Counted from the stretch's first letter, positions 45,304 through 56,600 are shown. The stretch: 64,000 nt of DNA from Apoda limacodes (GCA_946406115.1 OX291545.1:868001-932000); one strand, 5' to 3'. The notes: generated from the letters alone by a model not told the origin. Translations and numbers: made by a program.

Positions 45304-45490
45304 ATTCTTTACGTGTGTATGTCACTGTACTCCTCCTAAACGGCTGGACCGATTTGAATGATTTTTTTTTATATGCGTTTTGGTGGCGCCCTGGCTGGTT
45401 TAGATTCACAAATTAAATCGCATACAAAAAAAAAATTAAAATCGGTCCAGCCGTTTAGTAGGAGTACAGTGACATACACACGTACAGTAG
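45304..45490. repeat. 187-bp near-palindrome (two inverted copies of one repeat)
   Basis: Left arm 45304-45377 has ACGTGTGTATGTCACTGTAC, TCCTCCTAAACGGCTGGACC and GATTT; right arm 45417-45490 is its reverse complement with few changes (AGTAGGAGT for AGGAGGAGT). The loop (about 39 bases) contains GGTGGCGCCCTGGC. This could be a foldback MITE or a retroposon end duplicated in inverted orientation. Both strands encode the same peptide word YVTVLLLNGWTD because of the symmetry. Confidence 0.88.
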
Positions 45491-45540
45491 AATTATATAT
45501 ATTTATATATATATATAAATATATATATATATAAATAAAG
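45491..45540. repeat. TA/ATATAAA microsatellite
   Basis: Alternating TA with AAA interruptions, self-complementary, next to the right arm of the palindrome. Confidence 0.8.
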
Positions 45541-45597
45541 ATAAGAATTGCTCTTACGATAGTAATACAAGGTATAAGATATAAAGTATTTATAAAA

Positions 45598-45680
45598 AAA
45601 CCGGTCAAATGCAAGTTGGACTCGGACTCTGTGGGTTCCGTACTTAATAGGATTCTGAAAAGTTTTTTTTAACTACCCAA
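45598..45680 (+). repeat. GTGCGAGTCGG-family 5' end, plus strand
   Basis: AAAACCGGTCAAATGCAAGT, TTGGACTCGGACTC and GGGTTCCGTACT are the family start with several changes. The 3' part is not recognisable. Confidence 0.65.
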
Positions 45681-46065
45681 AAACTTTAAATTAAGTAAGT
45701 TTATACCTATGCCTAATTTAAGTAAATAACAGATATATTAAACATTTTTATAAAAACCATCAGAATTTTATTTTGTAAGTTTGGTATCCAATAAAATAGT
45801 TTAATAAGTAAATTCCTTAATATATTACTCCTATGTACCTACGTGCGATAAAAAAAAGCTAAAAACGAATTTGATTAGTAAAGTTAGATATAAAAAAAAC
45901 TACTAAGAGAAAAACCCGACTACGCCAAAGATAAAGGTAGTTAGGTGGTTAGGTGGTAATGTAACATACGTGGCAGTCGTAGTCAGAGGTTAAATATACT
46001 ATACAAAATATAGTAAAGGGCTAAAGGCCTCTAACTATTAGGTAGGTAGGTATTATGTTACCTTA
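45681..46065. other. AT-rich DNA, no gene seen
   Basis: Probably decayed repeat body plus unique DNA. Confidence 0.35.
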
Positions 46066-46224
46066 CTAAGGCTGGGTTGCACGAAAATGGGATATTGTAT
46101 GAAAATTTGCATAGTCACCGATTTTTAAACTTAACCGTCCCGTCAGTGTTCAGCAAACCACTAGCTACTTTTTTAAATAGCTGGCTGGTTAAAGTCAAAG
46201 TTAGTTGGTGCAACCCAGCCTTAG
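46066..46224. mobile_element. 159-bp MITE with 17-bp perfect inverted ends
   Basis: Left end CTAAGGCTGGGTTGCAC (46066-46082), right end GTGCAACCCAGCCTTAG (46208-46224). No coding capacity. The word GGCTGGGTTGCACCAAC is familiar from abundant lepidopteran MITEs. No unambiguous target-site duplication was found. Confidence 0.9.
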
Positions 46225-46736
46225 TTTTTTATTTAATCATTTTCATTTTCGCGTAGTCGAGAGTTCGTTTTATTTCCACCGGTTCGCAAACGTTTTAATT
46301 ACGCTTTTAAATTTAATTAGCATGTAAATTAGTGTTTAACTTAATTGAATCCAATTATTTTTCGATAATACTAATTTTGTGTATAGCAAATGGAGTTAAA
46401 TAATAAGATAAATAACATCATTAGTCTCTTCACAAATAATAAATGTCTTGTATAACCTTGTTATTTAAATATTTAATACTATAAAAATTATCGCTTTAAC
46501 GTTAGACACAGACAGATGGACTCGTGAAATCTAACAACCTACATATTTAATAAAATTACTGTAACATATAAACTAAATAAAACCTATGCAAGTGTCTGAG
46601 GGAAAATTCAATAAACTCAATTTAACTTCCGCAATATTCTTCCCAATTGTAAATGATACAAAGTTAGGAATTCAGACAATCACCGACAGAGAATTATCCT
46701 CAGAACTTAGGTTAGGCACAATAGTCTCGCAGAGTG
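46225..46736. other. AT-rich DNA, no gene seen
   Basis: No frame supported up to the LINE remnant. Confidence 0.4.
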
Positions 46737-46932
46737 CAGTTTCGGAAGCTACCTCCCGGGATGAGCTCCCTCTCGTGGTTTTCCCCAAGAACGACTGTAA
46801 GACGTCCTTAACGAAAGGAGGATTTTAAAGATCTGACAAAGTAGTTGCTGGTGTTGCAAGCCTCCACAGCATAGCAAAGCCCCATAACATCCGTCAAGTT
46901 GTTTGCTTGTTTGCCACCTTAATGATTTGAAA
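46737..46932 (+). mobile_element. diverged Jockey/CR1-like LINE 3' copy
   Basis: GATGAGCTCCCTCTCGTGGT aligns with the NELPAKVF region of the main LINE (5160-5185). Then come TTGCTGGTGTTGCAAGC and GTTTGCTTGTTTGCCACCTT. Many substitutions make it the most diverged of the longer tails. Confidence 0.75.
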
Positions 46933-47134
46933 TAGAAAAATTGTTGACAAGTGCGTCGAAATATTGCATAATACATTACTATCATTTTCATTTAGTTAAT
47001 TACAAAAAATAATTATAGTCATGGTCAAGTCATAGGTAATAAAATATTAGTATTCAGCCACTGGCTACCCCCTTTTAGTGTATCAAAAACGTTAAGTTAT
47101 ACATACATAAAAATAGTTCAAAAATACGTTGGCT
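46933..47134. other. no gene seen
   Basis: AT-rich spacer. Confidence 0.4.
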
Positions 47135-47492
47135 TAAGGCCGAAGCAAACCAGATGCGTGGCGTGACGTGACGTGTGCAAGCCCTGTCACACCGGCAAAT
47201 GCGGTACAGCACACGTTACGCAGGTAACTTCTGCATGCTTGCAGCCATATTGAAGTTGAGAGCATTCGGTCAGAATAATAACTTATCATTTTTATTTTTG
47301 TACTCTTCATGTTTGGTGTTGTAGAGACATTCATATTTGCAAACTATTTCTATGAGTTTAAAAAAAAAACACTCGTAACTTTTGAAAATAAATACGCGCA
47401 CGTCACGCATTTAATCTGGCACCTTTCTTACAGTTTTATAGATTACAAATGGTACGTTACGTCACGCAACGCATCTGGTCTGCACCGGCTTT
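47135..47492. mobile_element. MITE-like element with about 40-bp inverted ends
   Basis: Left: AAGGCCGAAGCAAACCAGAT then GCGTGGCGTGACGTGACGTG. Right, reversed: AAAGCCGGTGCAGACCAGAT then GCGTTGCGTGACGTAACGTA. A third similar word lies at 47395-47425. GC-rich ends around AT-rich middle. The ends recall hAT-type MITEs, but I found no 8-bp duplication. Confidence 0.7.
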
Positions 47493-48489
47493 TATTACGC
47501 ACACACACGAAAATGTTTTTCTTAAATAGGCTGGCTTCGTACCTTATATTTGCTTAATTATTCCTATTGGATAATTATACATAAATAACTGAATCACTCT
47601 ACAGTTAAAAATTTGAAGGTAAACATTCAATAGTAAAGTTATGAACGTAAATTTGAATGAAAAAAGCTAACTAATTAAATACCTTTAATAATCTACAATG
47701 AAAAGGCATTAAATATACTCGATAATGAAGATATCATTGAAATTGAAGTTGGTTACAAAAATATTTGCAAATATGTAAATTTCACAGACATTTATCAACG
47801 GTATCCTTAACTGGCCGTGGAAGTAGGTATTTGTGACGGCGAAAGTGTAAATCAACTAATGACCGGTGCTTACATTCCGCAAATTTGCATTGCAAATAAG
47901 TACGCGTGCTGTATCAGTATTAGTATGTCAAACCAAACTATCAGAGGGCGAGAGATCAAGGCAAAGTTCGAGTCACTACCAGAACAGAAATTACTTAGTA
48001 GTTTTACTGCTTACAATTTAACGACGGAAAATATTGTCTAAAAGATATTTGATAAATTTCCTTTTCTATATGCTGAAAAGGGTGGTAAGTAAATAAAGAC
48101 ATATTATGAGGAATAGCAAGTTTAAAGTATTTAATTCAATCGAAATTCAATTCAATATAAGTTGATATTATTAGATATTTATATGAATTGATTACTAGCT
48201 TACGGCCCTTACCTCATGACTGCCCGCCGGCCTCGCACATCATATTAGGCGCGCACAATACTTGATAATTATTTTGCTGTCACGTTACTTTAAAACTGCG
48301 ACATCTCCTAAGATATTCATTGAAATTGAATGATGAACAGGGCAATTTCGTTTTAAATTAAATGCTTGTGATGAATAACGTATTTATTTGGATAAAGATT
48401 AAAATAATGTTTATAAAAACACCTTCACAAATAATGCATTATTTTAGAACAAATATGGTTAGCATAAAAAAGGTTATAGTGAGCTAACC
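47493..48489. other. AT-rich DNA, no gene supported
   Basis: A 74-codon plus frame (47817-48041) has no motif. Confidence 0.4.
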
Positions 48490-48815
48490 TTAATATATAG
48501 ACATATGCTGTCGCGGACTTTTTTGAGAACTTTTATAGGGGAACAATTCTGTCATACATGATTTTTGCGAAACTCTAACCGTTTACGCAGCGCACGCAGC
48601 GGAAGCTCTCGAAAGGATAAAAAAACCCGATTTTGAAATATGTTTCATTAGTGCTCCGCTCCTATTTGTGTTAGCGTAATGAGATATAGCCTATAACCTT
48701 CCTCGATAAATAGGCTATCCAACACTGAAATATTTTTTTACATCCGACCAGTAGGTCCTGAGATTAGCGCGTTCAAACAAACAAACTCTTCAGCTTTATA
48801 TATTAGTATAGATTT
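48490..48815 (+). repeat. retroposon 3' region ending TATATTAGTATAGAT
   Basis: Blocks GTCGCGGACTTTTTTGAGAA, GCAGCGCACGCAGCGGAAGC, CGTAATGAGATATAGCCTAT, TCCGACCAGTAGGTCCTGAG and the end CTTCAGCTTTATATATTAGT then ATAGAT. I know this order from a widespread lepidopteran non-LTR-type tail. Plus orientation, 5'-truncated. Confidence 0.8.
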
Positions 48816-49222
48816 TATGTTTACAAAAAATATAAACATTGGAAGGAAACATGCATTGTCTAAAATGTCATTGATGCTTTTTACTTTAAAACACAGTAGT
48901 TAAACTTAAGTAATTCTTCAATACAAACCCTAATTTAATTCCATCATTTTTAAGAGAACAAGAATTGATGTAGTTTAGGTCTCAAAATTGGGTATAGGCA
49001 CTAGATTTCTATAACAAACACACATCCTTAATTATCTTTAACCGTCTTTATAATCTCATAAATAAATTAAATGTGCATTTATCTATTATCTCTGTTACGC
49101 CCATAATTATAAAATTATTCATTGCCTCAGAACTTAATGAGTCAGCTAAGGCGATTCCGAATCGATAACCAAGTACCTACACAATGAATCGATTTTCAAT
49201 TCTAAACTATAATCGATGTCAG
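48816..49222. other. AT-rich DNA
   Basis: No gene. Ends in CGATGTCAG, an acceptor-like site for the weak exon candidate that follows. Confidence 0.35.
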
Positions 49223-49355
49223 ATGCCCAGCGGCGGTCCAATGAAATCGAAAACTGAACAATATCCACTAATAAGGACATGCCGTGAAAGTGAGACCGCT
49301 CGTGCAAAAAGCTTCGTCACGACAGCTTCGACCTCAGAGAAAGAAATTTCCGAAG
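49223..49355 (+). CDS. weak candidate exon, unidentified
   Basis: A 133-bp piece richer in G+C than its flanks, open in one plus frame (whole frame 49184-49405), preceded by GATGTCAG and followed by GTACAT. The peptide starts MPSGGPMKSKTEQYPLIRTC and continues Ser/Thr/Glu-rich. It has no domain. The polypyrimidine tract upstream is poor. It may be chance. Confidence 0.2.
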
Positions 49356-50710
49356 GTACATTGTATCGGCCTTTGAAAAAAAAACAAGTGACGTTAAAGT
49401 TTTAACTCTAAAAAGCTATAATACATATATATATTTTAATCTGCTTATTAAAAATATACTCTATTTCAATCTAGTTAAGTATGTATGTACAGTTACATCG
49501 AGAATTTCGTACGTTTGACATGTAAGAGTTAGTTGACGGTCATAAATAATAACAAACCTATCTTAGAAAGTAAGATCACCGAATTATAGTTAATCACGGC
49601 TTTCGACTTAAACAATTTCACCTATTAAACCAAAGCACTGAATACCGAAGGTCATAATTTTAGGTGCGATAAGTTACAAACATTTCGCTGCAGCAAAACA
49701 CGGAACAATAGGTCGTGAACAGAAAAAATGAGAGGTAATTTGTAGAAGAGGCATGAGCTATTTGCGGCTGTGTTGTTCGCATGGAGATTGCTTTCAATGG
49801 TAGTGGTAGCCACAAAACGACCGGTCGCTTATCGTTTAAACAGAAAACTAAACTGGCAAAAAGAAATAAATCACATGGTCGAGAATGAAGAAGATAAGAA
49901 TAGAAAGGTAGGACGTAAAATAAAGGGAGAAAAATGACAAGATGATACCGAAGATCGTTTCTCAACTATGAAGATTTGCTGATCGTTTATTTATGATAAT
50001 GTGATCGTCAAAACGAAAGGGCGAATGGCACGACAGGACCATAAACTGAAAAAGCATTTATCGTAAAAAGTTGCAAAAATAAACACATTCTAAAGTGACC
50101 GCGATTAAAACTCAGGTAAAGTTCGTAGGTGGATGAAATAGAAAGTGATCTGTAATGAAATGAATAATAAATAGAAAAAAATATAGATACAATAAATCAC
50201 AAGTTGTGGTTACGTACAAACATGAAGCTAATAATGTTTTTATAAGATCAGCAAATTCTTCTGAGTTTTAGAAAGTATTTTAGGCAATAAGTTGTAAATT
50301 TCTAAATATTAATGAACTTCAGAAATCAAGTCGTCCATTAATTAATAAATTATGGTATAATATATTGTTCGATATTATAAAATAATAAAATCCAACTCCC
50401 AAAACAACTAATAACATCGGATCCATTTTTGTTAATTTGAATCATAATAAAAATAGTACCACTTTTATAAATTTATAATGTGGCATATTAAATTTACTGT
50501 CAACACTTTTAAACAGTGAATAATTTGTCATAGTTTCACGTAAAACAGATGAAAATAGCAGAACAACAGAAACATTACATGTATTTCTAGAAAAACAAAG
50601 TCGTCGAGAAAACCGACTCGTCAGTTATGTGCGTGTCCTAAATACGACGACTTGAGAACTTGTTGTGTCTGTTATTATTGTCACTTTAATGAAGCGAAAC
50701 CTTCAAGACG
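49356..50710. other. AT-rich DNA, no gene seen
   Basis: A 101-codon minus frame (49965-49660) has no motif. Nothing else supported. Confidence 0.4.
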
Positions 50711-50746
50711 TATGGCATCATACATAAACTTATGTATGGTGCCATA
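50711..50746. repeat. 36-bp hairpin
   Basis: TATGGCATCATACATAA (50711-50727) and TTATGTATGGTGCCATA (50730-50746) pair with one mismatch and a 2-base loop; pairing weakens outward. Such a tight loop suits cruciform DNA more than a microRNA. Confidence 0.85.
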
Positions 50747-50828
50747 CTTGTGAGAAAAAACAAAATAATATATCGTTGACATCTCAATTGTTATTTCAAG
50801 GCAAATTTTGGGTTCTGATCTTACACTT

Positions 50829-51240
50829 TTTACGGTTCCGTACCTCAAAAGGAAAAAGGATAGGTCACTTTATTGTCCGTCTGTCTGTCAAGACCCTTTT
50901 TCTCAGAAACGCGTGAAGGTATCAAGTTGAAATTAATTTCAAATACTTAATGACTATGGTCCCTTAAAGTACTAAAAAAAAAAGCTTGTAAGTCAATGCA
51001 ATCAAAAAAAAAAAACAAAATATGGTCATTTTTTTGCATATTGTGACTGACACAAATAAATCAAAACCTATGGGGTACTTTCCGTTGAAAGTTGGCAAAA
51101 ATTAATAAGTAACATCACAAATGTAGGTAAAAATCCAAAAATTATCATATGCCTGTGAGACTTAATTTCATGATGGAAGAACTATATACATATAATAAGT
51201 TTGACTACCCTCGGTGCGCGAGCCAAACTCGTCCCAGCAA
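50829..51240 (-). repeat. GTGCGAGTCGG-family copy, minus strand
   Basis: Starts with ACGGTTCCGTACCTCAAAAG, then GTCCGTCTGTCTGTCAAGAC, CTCAGAAACGCGTGAAGGTA and TCAAGTTGAAATTAATTTC, and closes with CTCGGTGCGCGAGCCAAACT at the family 5' end. About 410 bases, diverged but continuous. Confidence 0.8.
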
Positions 51241-51404
51241 TATTAAGCATGTCCAGACATTGGATGGGTGATCAAAAACGTACCTACCTCATAGGACAAG
51301 TTCGGCTGACGGTTCCGGCTGTTCAGTTTAGTCGTCAGGCTAGGGTAAAAGATACAATACTTATCTACTATGTACATACCACTTTTAACTGTCCAGACAC
51401 ACAA

Positions 51405-51585
51405 TGAGCCAAGGTTTTCTCTAAGGACTACAGTATGGGGTTCTGCAAGAAAGAAGTTATTAGATTTTTGAAGGGACGGCAACGCGCGAATTATGCCTCA
51501 GGTGTTGCAAGCACCCATAGGCTGCGGTAACCGCTTACCATCATGCGGACCACAAGCTTGTTTGCCACCTTAGTGGTATAAAAAA
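51405..51585 (+). mobile_element. 5'-truncated Jockey/CR1-like LINE copy
   Basis: From CAAGGTTTTCTCTAAGGACT it follows the main LINE from about 5176 to the end: AGTATGGGGTTCTGCAAG, GGACGGCAACGCGCGAAT, CGCTTACCATCATGCGGACC, CCACCTTAGTGGTATAAAAA. High similarity makes it one of the closest relatives of the 1901-5372 element. Confidence 0.9.
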
Positions 51586-53128
51586 ACACTTACTAATTAC
51601 ACACCATGAAATTTAAAAGACGTTTCCTAACTATTGAATAGTATAGCTTAGTTAATTAGTAAAGTTATACAGGATTCTAGATTTCATATAAATGGTCCTA
51701 AATAAGATTAAAACTAAATAAAAATTTTTTTTTGTATTTTGGAAACCATAGACAGAGATTTGCTTGAGATCATACCTACAAAATTTAACAATGATCACGT
51801 TGTAATAGTCAAAAATAAGTGAGAAATTCGTTTGTACGAAACACGCTACGAGGTGCCGCTAATCGTATTCTCTTAATAAAAATATGGCATATTCAAAAGT
51901 ATAAGGCCACAAAGTGAGTTTGTATATATTTTAATGACGATACCTTATACAGCAGGAATTAGTTCAACTTTAAATTATGTAACCATTATCATCGTTATTT
52001 TGTAACATTTATTAAAGAAATTACTATAAATGTATAATGTTGTAAGGAATTAATTAATTCTAACTCACCTGTAGGCGTGCGACATGACCTAGGCAACATT
52101 CACGTATAGAATACGAAAGTAAACGATGATTATCTTGAAAACGTGCATCTACAAAAACCATTGTATACTTTCTAATGAATACACATGAAGGTGATAATAT
52201 GAACTTTAACGGTAGGGCTGTAGGTCTCAATGACTTTTTTAGTTTGGAAACTAGAACTTTGCTAAGAGTATGACGAAAAATGTATCCACGAAGAGAAAAG
52301 TTTTGCTAATTTGTTAACTTCTACGTATACGTTTGTTTTTAGGTATAGTAAATGAATATTTTTTGCATTCCTTCGCTTCCATGTTTAATTTTTTTTATTT
52401 CTATTACTTGAAATAAGAAATAATTACGTGTGTAACCTTAAGGTTAATAAGGTATTTTTATTGTCTTATTTCTACTTTACAACGTTGATTATGTATGTAT
52501 GTACACCTTTACGGTTTTTATCCCCACAAGGAGGTAACCAGCGGCTTACCAGATTTGATCATAATGTAGTAGCAACCTCTTTTCACCAACCACTTTAGTC
52601 CTGCGTGACAGAGGGTAAGCTTATACCCTACTGCGACACTGCTTTTGATACAGTCTATCTGGACTAAGGTGGCTTTATATATTTCCCGTGCGTCGTAAAT
52701 TAGCAGCTTTTCGATAAAATCAAATACCTGGAACATCATCTACCTCCATTGCTAGTTCCTGGAGAACTACATGACGTGAATCATTGGGCAGGGCAGGAGG
52801 ATACAACGTTATTTATCTCTTGCTGGAACCTCACTCATTACAGAAAAAACATCTGTTAACAATGTCCAAAAATATTTAAGTACCTAACGCATTATTTTTT
52901 TATGTTTATAGGAATTTTATTTATGACTTCCAGATTTATGCAAATATGTAAAAAAAATTAATCAAATTTCATAAAGTTTCGTATTCCTTAACATACTTGC
53001 AACAGAAAAAGCAGAATAACATCAACCACTCATGTATGTTAAAAAATTTACTCCTAATAAACTACTAAAAATCCATGTACTCCTAAATTACAATCAAGAA
53101 GAGAAAATGTTAGCTGTGGTCATAAATA
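51586..53128. other. AT-rich DNA, no gene supported
   Basis: A 73-codon minus frame (52739-52518) starting ATG ATG looks mildly protein-like, but its C-terminal part (around CCCCACAAGGAGGTAACC on the plus strand) resembles a dispersed repeat. Not called. Confidence 0.35.
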
Positions 53129-53260
53129 ATGAATGAAGCAGCACAAAGCCACCTGCTTGAGGGTCGCCTGGGAACGTTCGCAGGACACGAGCGTTCCGCG
53201 CCACGAGCATGGGACTCAGGAGTTTACACCTGACCGCTTTTTACCCAAGAAAAACTATAA
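53129..53260. other. GC-rich patch with short open frames on both strands
   Basis: A sharp rise in G+C between 53150 and 53230. The plus strand has a 34-codon ATG frame (53129-53233, starting MNEAAQSHLLEGRLGTFAG). The minus strand is open for about 48 codons across the same bases. Neither has a motif. It may be an exon, a promoter-proximal CpG patch or a repeat. Confidence 0.3.
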
Positions 53261-53494
53261 TTATTTCAAATAAGTAAATTGCTTTGTTATTTTTATATAT
53301 ATCATCGACCGTTAACTAGTTGAACCCGTCGTCTAACTAAATGCCTAAGCAGGTCGGTCGTTTAGTATTTGTTTGGAACAGAAATCGCACTGTATAAGCA
53401 ATGTGGCTTAGGTTAGGTTCAAGTTATCTCGTGACAAAGTAGAGGTCGAATCGAGTTTCATATATTGATACGTTCACTTACATAATAACAAGTC

Positions 53495-53735
53495 TTAGCC
53501 CGCGGTTCAACCTGCCCTGTAAATTCGGTTACCGGTGTAGGACTTCAACAGAAACTTCTCAATTAAAGAAAAAAAATCGAATCACATTTGACGTTTTCAA
53601 GTAACCTATGTCCTACTCCAGGACTCAAAATATATCCATGCCAAATTTCATCTTAATCGGTACAGCAGTTTAAGCGTGAAGAGGTGACAGACAGACAGAC
53701 AGACAGACGGAGTAACTTTCGTTATAAATAGAGAT
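53495..53735 (+). repeat. CATTTATAATATTA-family copy, plus strand
   Basis: Blocks TTAGCCCGCGGTTCAACCTG, AAATTCGGTTACCGGTGTAG, ATCCATGCCAAATTTCATCT and CAGCAGTTTAAGCGTGAAGA, then a CAGA microsatellite (about 53687-53706) and TTTCGTTATAAATAGAGATT. Complete-looking but diverged. Confidence 0.8.
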
Positions 53736-53921
53736 TTATTACGTTTAATACTAAACGACCTGCCTAGGCATTAAGTTAAATAGCAGATTCAACTATCGAG
53801 CGACGACATAAACATAAAACTTTACTTTTACCAGACCTTATAGGCATAACAATGCACATGTCCGCAGTATATTATAATACAACGCAATCATCTGAGACCC
53901 ACATAAGGCTAGTGTAACCTT
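53736..53921. other. spacer
   Basis: No feature supported. Confidence 0.4.
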
Positions 53922-54270
53922 ATGGTGGAACGAGTCCAGAAAAAAATTGCTAGACTTTTATATAAATGTATGAGTATTATCCCTATTCATTCCCTTTGTT
54001 GTTCGAGGGGAAAATGATGGCGTAGGATGGCATTCCTAAAGCACTTCTACCTTGTTTTCCATAATAAGGTGGACAGCCCCAGCGTGCTAGAGCATTGTGG
54101 CGCGGTGATGCCGAGGGTAGCCAGCTGGACTGTGTGCGTCGCGCGCGGGCTCGCTTACGGCGCCCACAACCGACACGCTCCCGTCCACGAGGCCTGCCAC
54201 TTGCTCAACGCCTTGATCGCACAGTACCCAAATACTGATATATTTTTTATAAAATATGCAATAAGCATTA
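53922..54270 (+). pseudogene. LINE reverse transcriptase C-terminal fragment
   Basis: One frame from about 53922 reads VERVQKKIARLLYK, the usual end of the thumb region in LINE reverse transcriptases, and meets a TGA near 54015. The frame then shifts: from 54027 it reads MAFLKHFYLVFHNKVDSPSV, then LEHCGAVMPR, then a GC-rich stretch ending HLLNALIAQYPNTDIFF near 54250. FYLVFHNKVDSPSVLE matches the region after the thumb in several insect LINEs. It is a different LINE from 1901-5372, since it shares no tail. At least one stop and one frame change make it dead. Confidence 0.6.
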
Positions 54271-55114
54271 GTGTATAAGTTCTTAAATTCATTGTTATTA
54301 GAGTTGTAAGATAATTAGAATATATAAAATGTCCACTATCCCTATCTGACGTGTTGCGAAACTGTAAGTGATGCAGGTGTCTGTTAAATAAATCAATAAA
54401 TAAACTATTCAAATGCAAAGATATAAAAATGTCATTGAAAATGTGTTGGATCGAATTAAAATCATAAGTGCTTCAAATATAAGTGTAAAGTAGGTAACTA
54501 CTCACGTCAAATTGTACACGAGAGTATAAATGTCAATACAACGCGTGGTACAATACTGTTCCCTTTCCGTTTCTTTGACAGCGGAATTCCGTGAAACAAT
54601 GTCAAGTGCGATCGGCAAAGAGTGTGTGAGACAGACTAGAGAGAGCGTAACCAACTAGAAAATAGTGAGTGAGAAACAAAATAATGAACTACAGACTTCA
54701 GTTTAACATATTTATTTAAAAACAGAGAAAGTGAGATATAAATATTACATCTGTCACATACCAGCACTTTAGTAGAGCAGCATTTTATTACCATATATAC
54801 GCTTAAATTTACCAATGGAAGAATATATGCATGACATACAAATATTCGGTAAAATTATGTGACACATGTAACTGATTCGAATTCCGAGTTTGGGCTTTCT
54901 TTCTCTGTGTAGGCTTGTCCTTGTAACCACCTGTGTGTCTGTCTGCGTGTAATTAATATTAATAGTCATTTGACTTTCCATCTCATTATCCTCATCTCAG
55001 CTGGGAGACAGCCACTGTAAACGTATGCCACACGCATATAATTCTAAAACGGTTGGTCTTGCAGCACGAACTAAGCCATCCATCTAGCAGGAAGTCGTCG
55101 AAAGCATAATCAAT
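54271..55114. other. AT-rich DNA, no gene seen
   Basis: May include 3' UTR of the LINE fragment just upstream. Nothing else recognised. Confidence 0.4.
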
Positions 55115-55430
55115 GATTTAAGTGGATTTAAGTAGATATATTATGTCAATGAGCAAAACTCTCTTCACAGCTCGACTTTATTTCTATCCACTGGTTAATC
55201 TACGACACACAATTGAAACCACTAAAAATCATTTGTACTTCAATAATAATTTCTTCCAGCAGAAATAATACCTAGAATAGTCAATTATTTAAGTATATTA
55301 TGTCAATGAGCAAAACTCTCTTCAGAGCTCGGTAAGCGACGAGCGCGCGTTATTTCCATCTATAGGTCAATCTACGATACACAATTAAAACAGCTATAAA
55401 TCATTTGTACTTCAATAATAATCCCTACAG
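55115..55430. repeat. diverged tandem duplication, period about 158
   Basis: ATGTCAATGAGCAAAACTCT at 55142 recurs at 55300. Both are followed by CTTCASAGCTCG, a TCAATCTACGAYACACAATT-like stretch and AAATCATTTGTACTTCAATA. The second unit has an insert with GCGACGAGCGCGCG. Confidence 0.9.
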
Positions 55431-56600
55431 CATCGTAACAGTTAATCTTCAATTGTACCGACAAATACTTTCAAACCAATAGGTATCGGAAACGTTAAGC
55501 CTCAACGGCGTGAAAACAAAACAAATAACAAAGTATTGTCTTCTGTGACTATGCAAGTTCTTCGACACTGACATTGAAACCACTAGAATCCGACGTCGAC
55601 GTCGACGCACCTAAATCAACGGTAGTTTCGTAACAGCCGGCACCCGCCGCGCACCAATCAAATTGTTGATGACTTCATTTATAGCGGCCAAAACCGTTTG
55701 AACTTTGAATAATCTTCTTTAAAAATACAGTACTGTAGCAATTTTAACTGTAATCTTAATCTCTTCTGATCTCAGTTCTTATATTTGTCAGATCAAATTA
55801 AAACATTTGTTTTGTATCTTATGCTATTTCGATGAAATTAAACGCTAAGGATGTTTTTACATAAACATTCTGTCATAAGGATTCGGTTACACTAGGGGTA
55901 TTAAATGTCATATTTCTTTTATTTGTGATTTTTTTCTATTGAGAAAATTTTATTGTTTTGTTATTATCAGACCTAGGAAATTGTTTAGTATGTTTTTTTT
56001 ATTATTTATTGGAACTTGACTTAGTGCCTGAAAATAAATCCTACTATGGCGAATTAACCTTTAAAGCCCCTCTTAAGTCATTCCTAACATTATAATCTAC
56101 ATTGCAACCAAAACCTAGAACTTGGATCTCGTGTAGTTAATCGTTATTATGACTAATCTTTACCAATTACAAACATTACATTTATGGCTTTATATTTCAT
56201 TAGTTTCATGTGTTAACCTCTCTGTTTGTTTATTATCGTAAGGCAGTAAATATAAGCAAATAAAATTTAACTTTCTTTTTTTAACAAAAAAAACTTTGCT
56301 TTTTGTGTCATGTCTTGTTTTTACTTTTGTTATATTTTGTGTGTACAACAAAGTTTTATAGTTTCACTGAGTTCTTTTTTACTCTTTTCATATACCAATA
56401 CCAAAAAATTAAAAATTAATCTTGCTTTGACAAAAATATCTTAAAATGGGCTAAGTATGCAGTTGCAGGCAGTTGTTTGTAGAAAAATTATTCCGTTAGA
56501 TTCACACCTTGAATGTAAAGCAATTAAAAATGTAGAGCAATCATTACGGCTGGTGTTAATTTAGAACACTGATCATTTGGAAGCAAAAAAGTTGTAGAAA
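55431..56600. other. AT-rich DNA; short GC-rich patch
   Basis: At 55588-55680 there is a GACGTCGACGTCGACG microsatellite followed by GCCGGCACCCGCCGCGCACC and a CCAAT box. This could be promoter-like, but no transcript is visible. Confidence 0.35.

Noticed and set aside
52518..52739. 73-codon minus-strand frame
   Set aside because: Its second half resembles a dispersed repeat and there is no motif.
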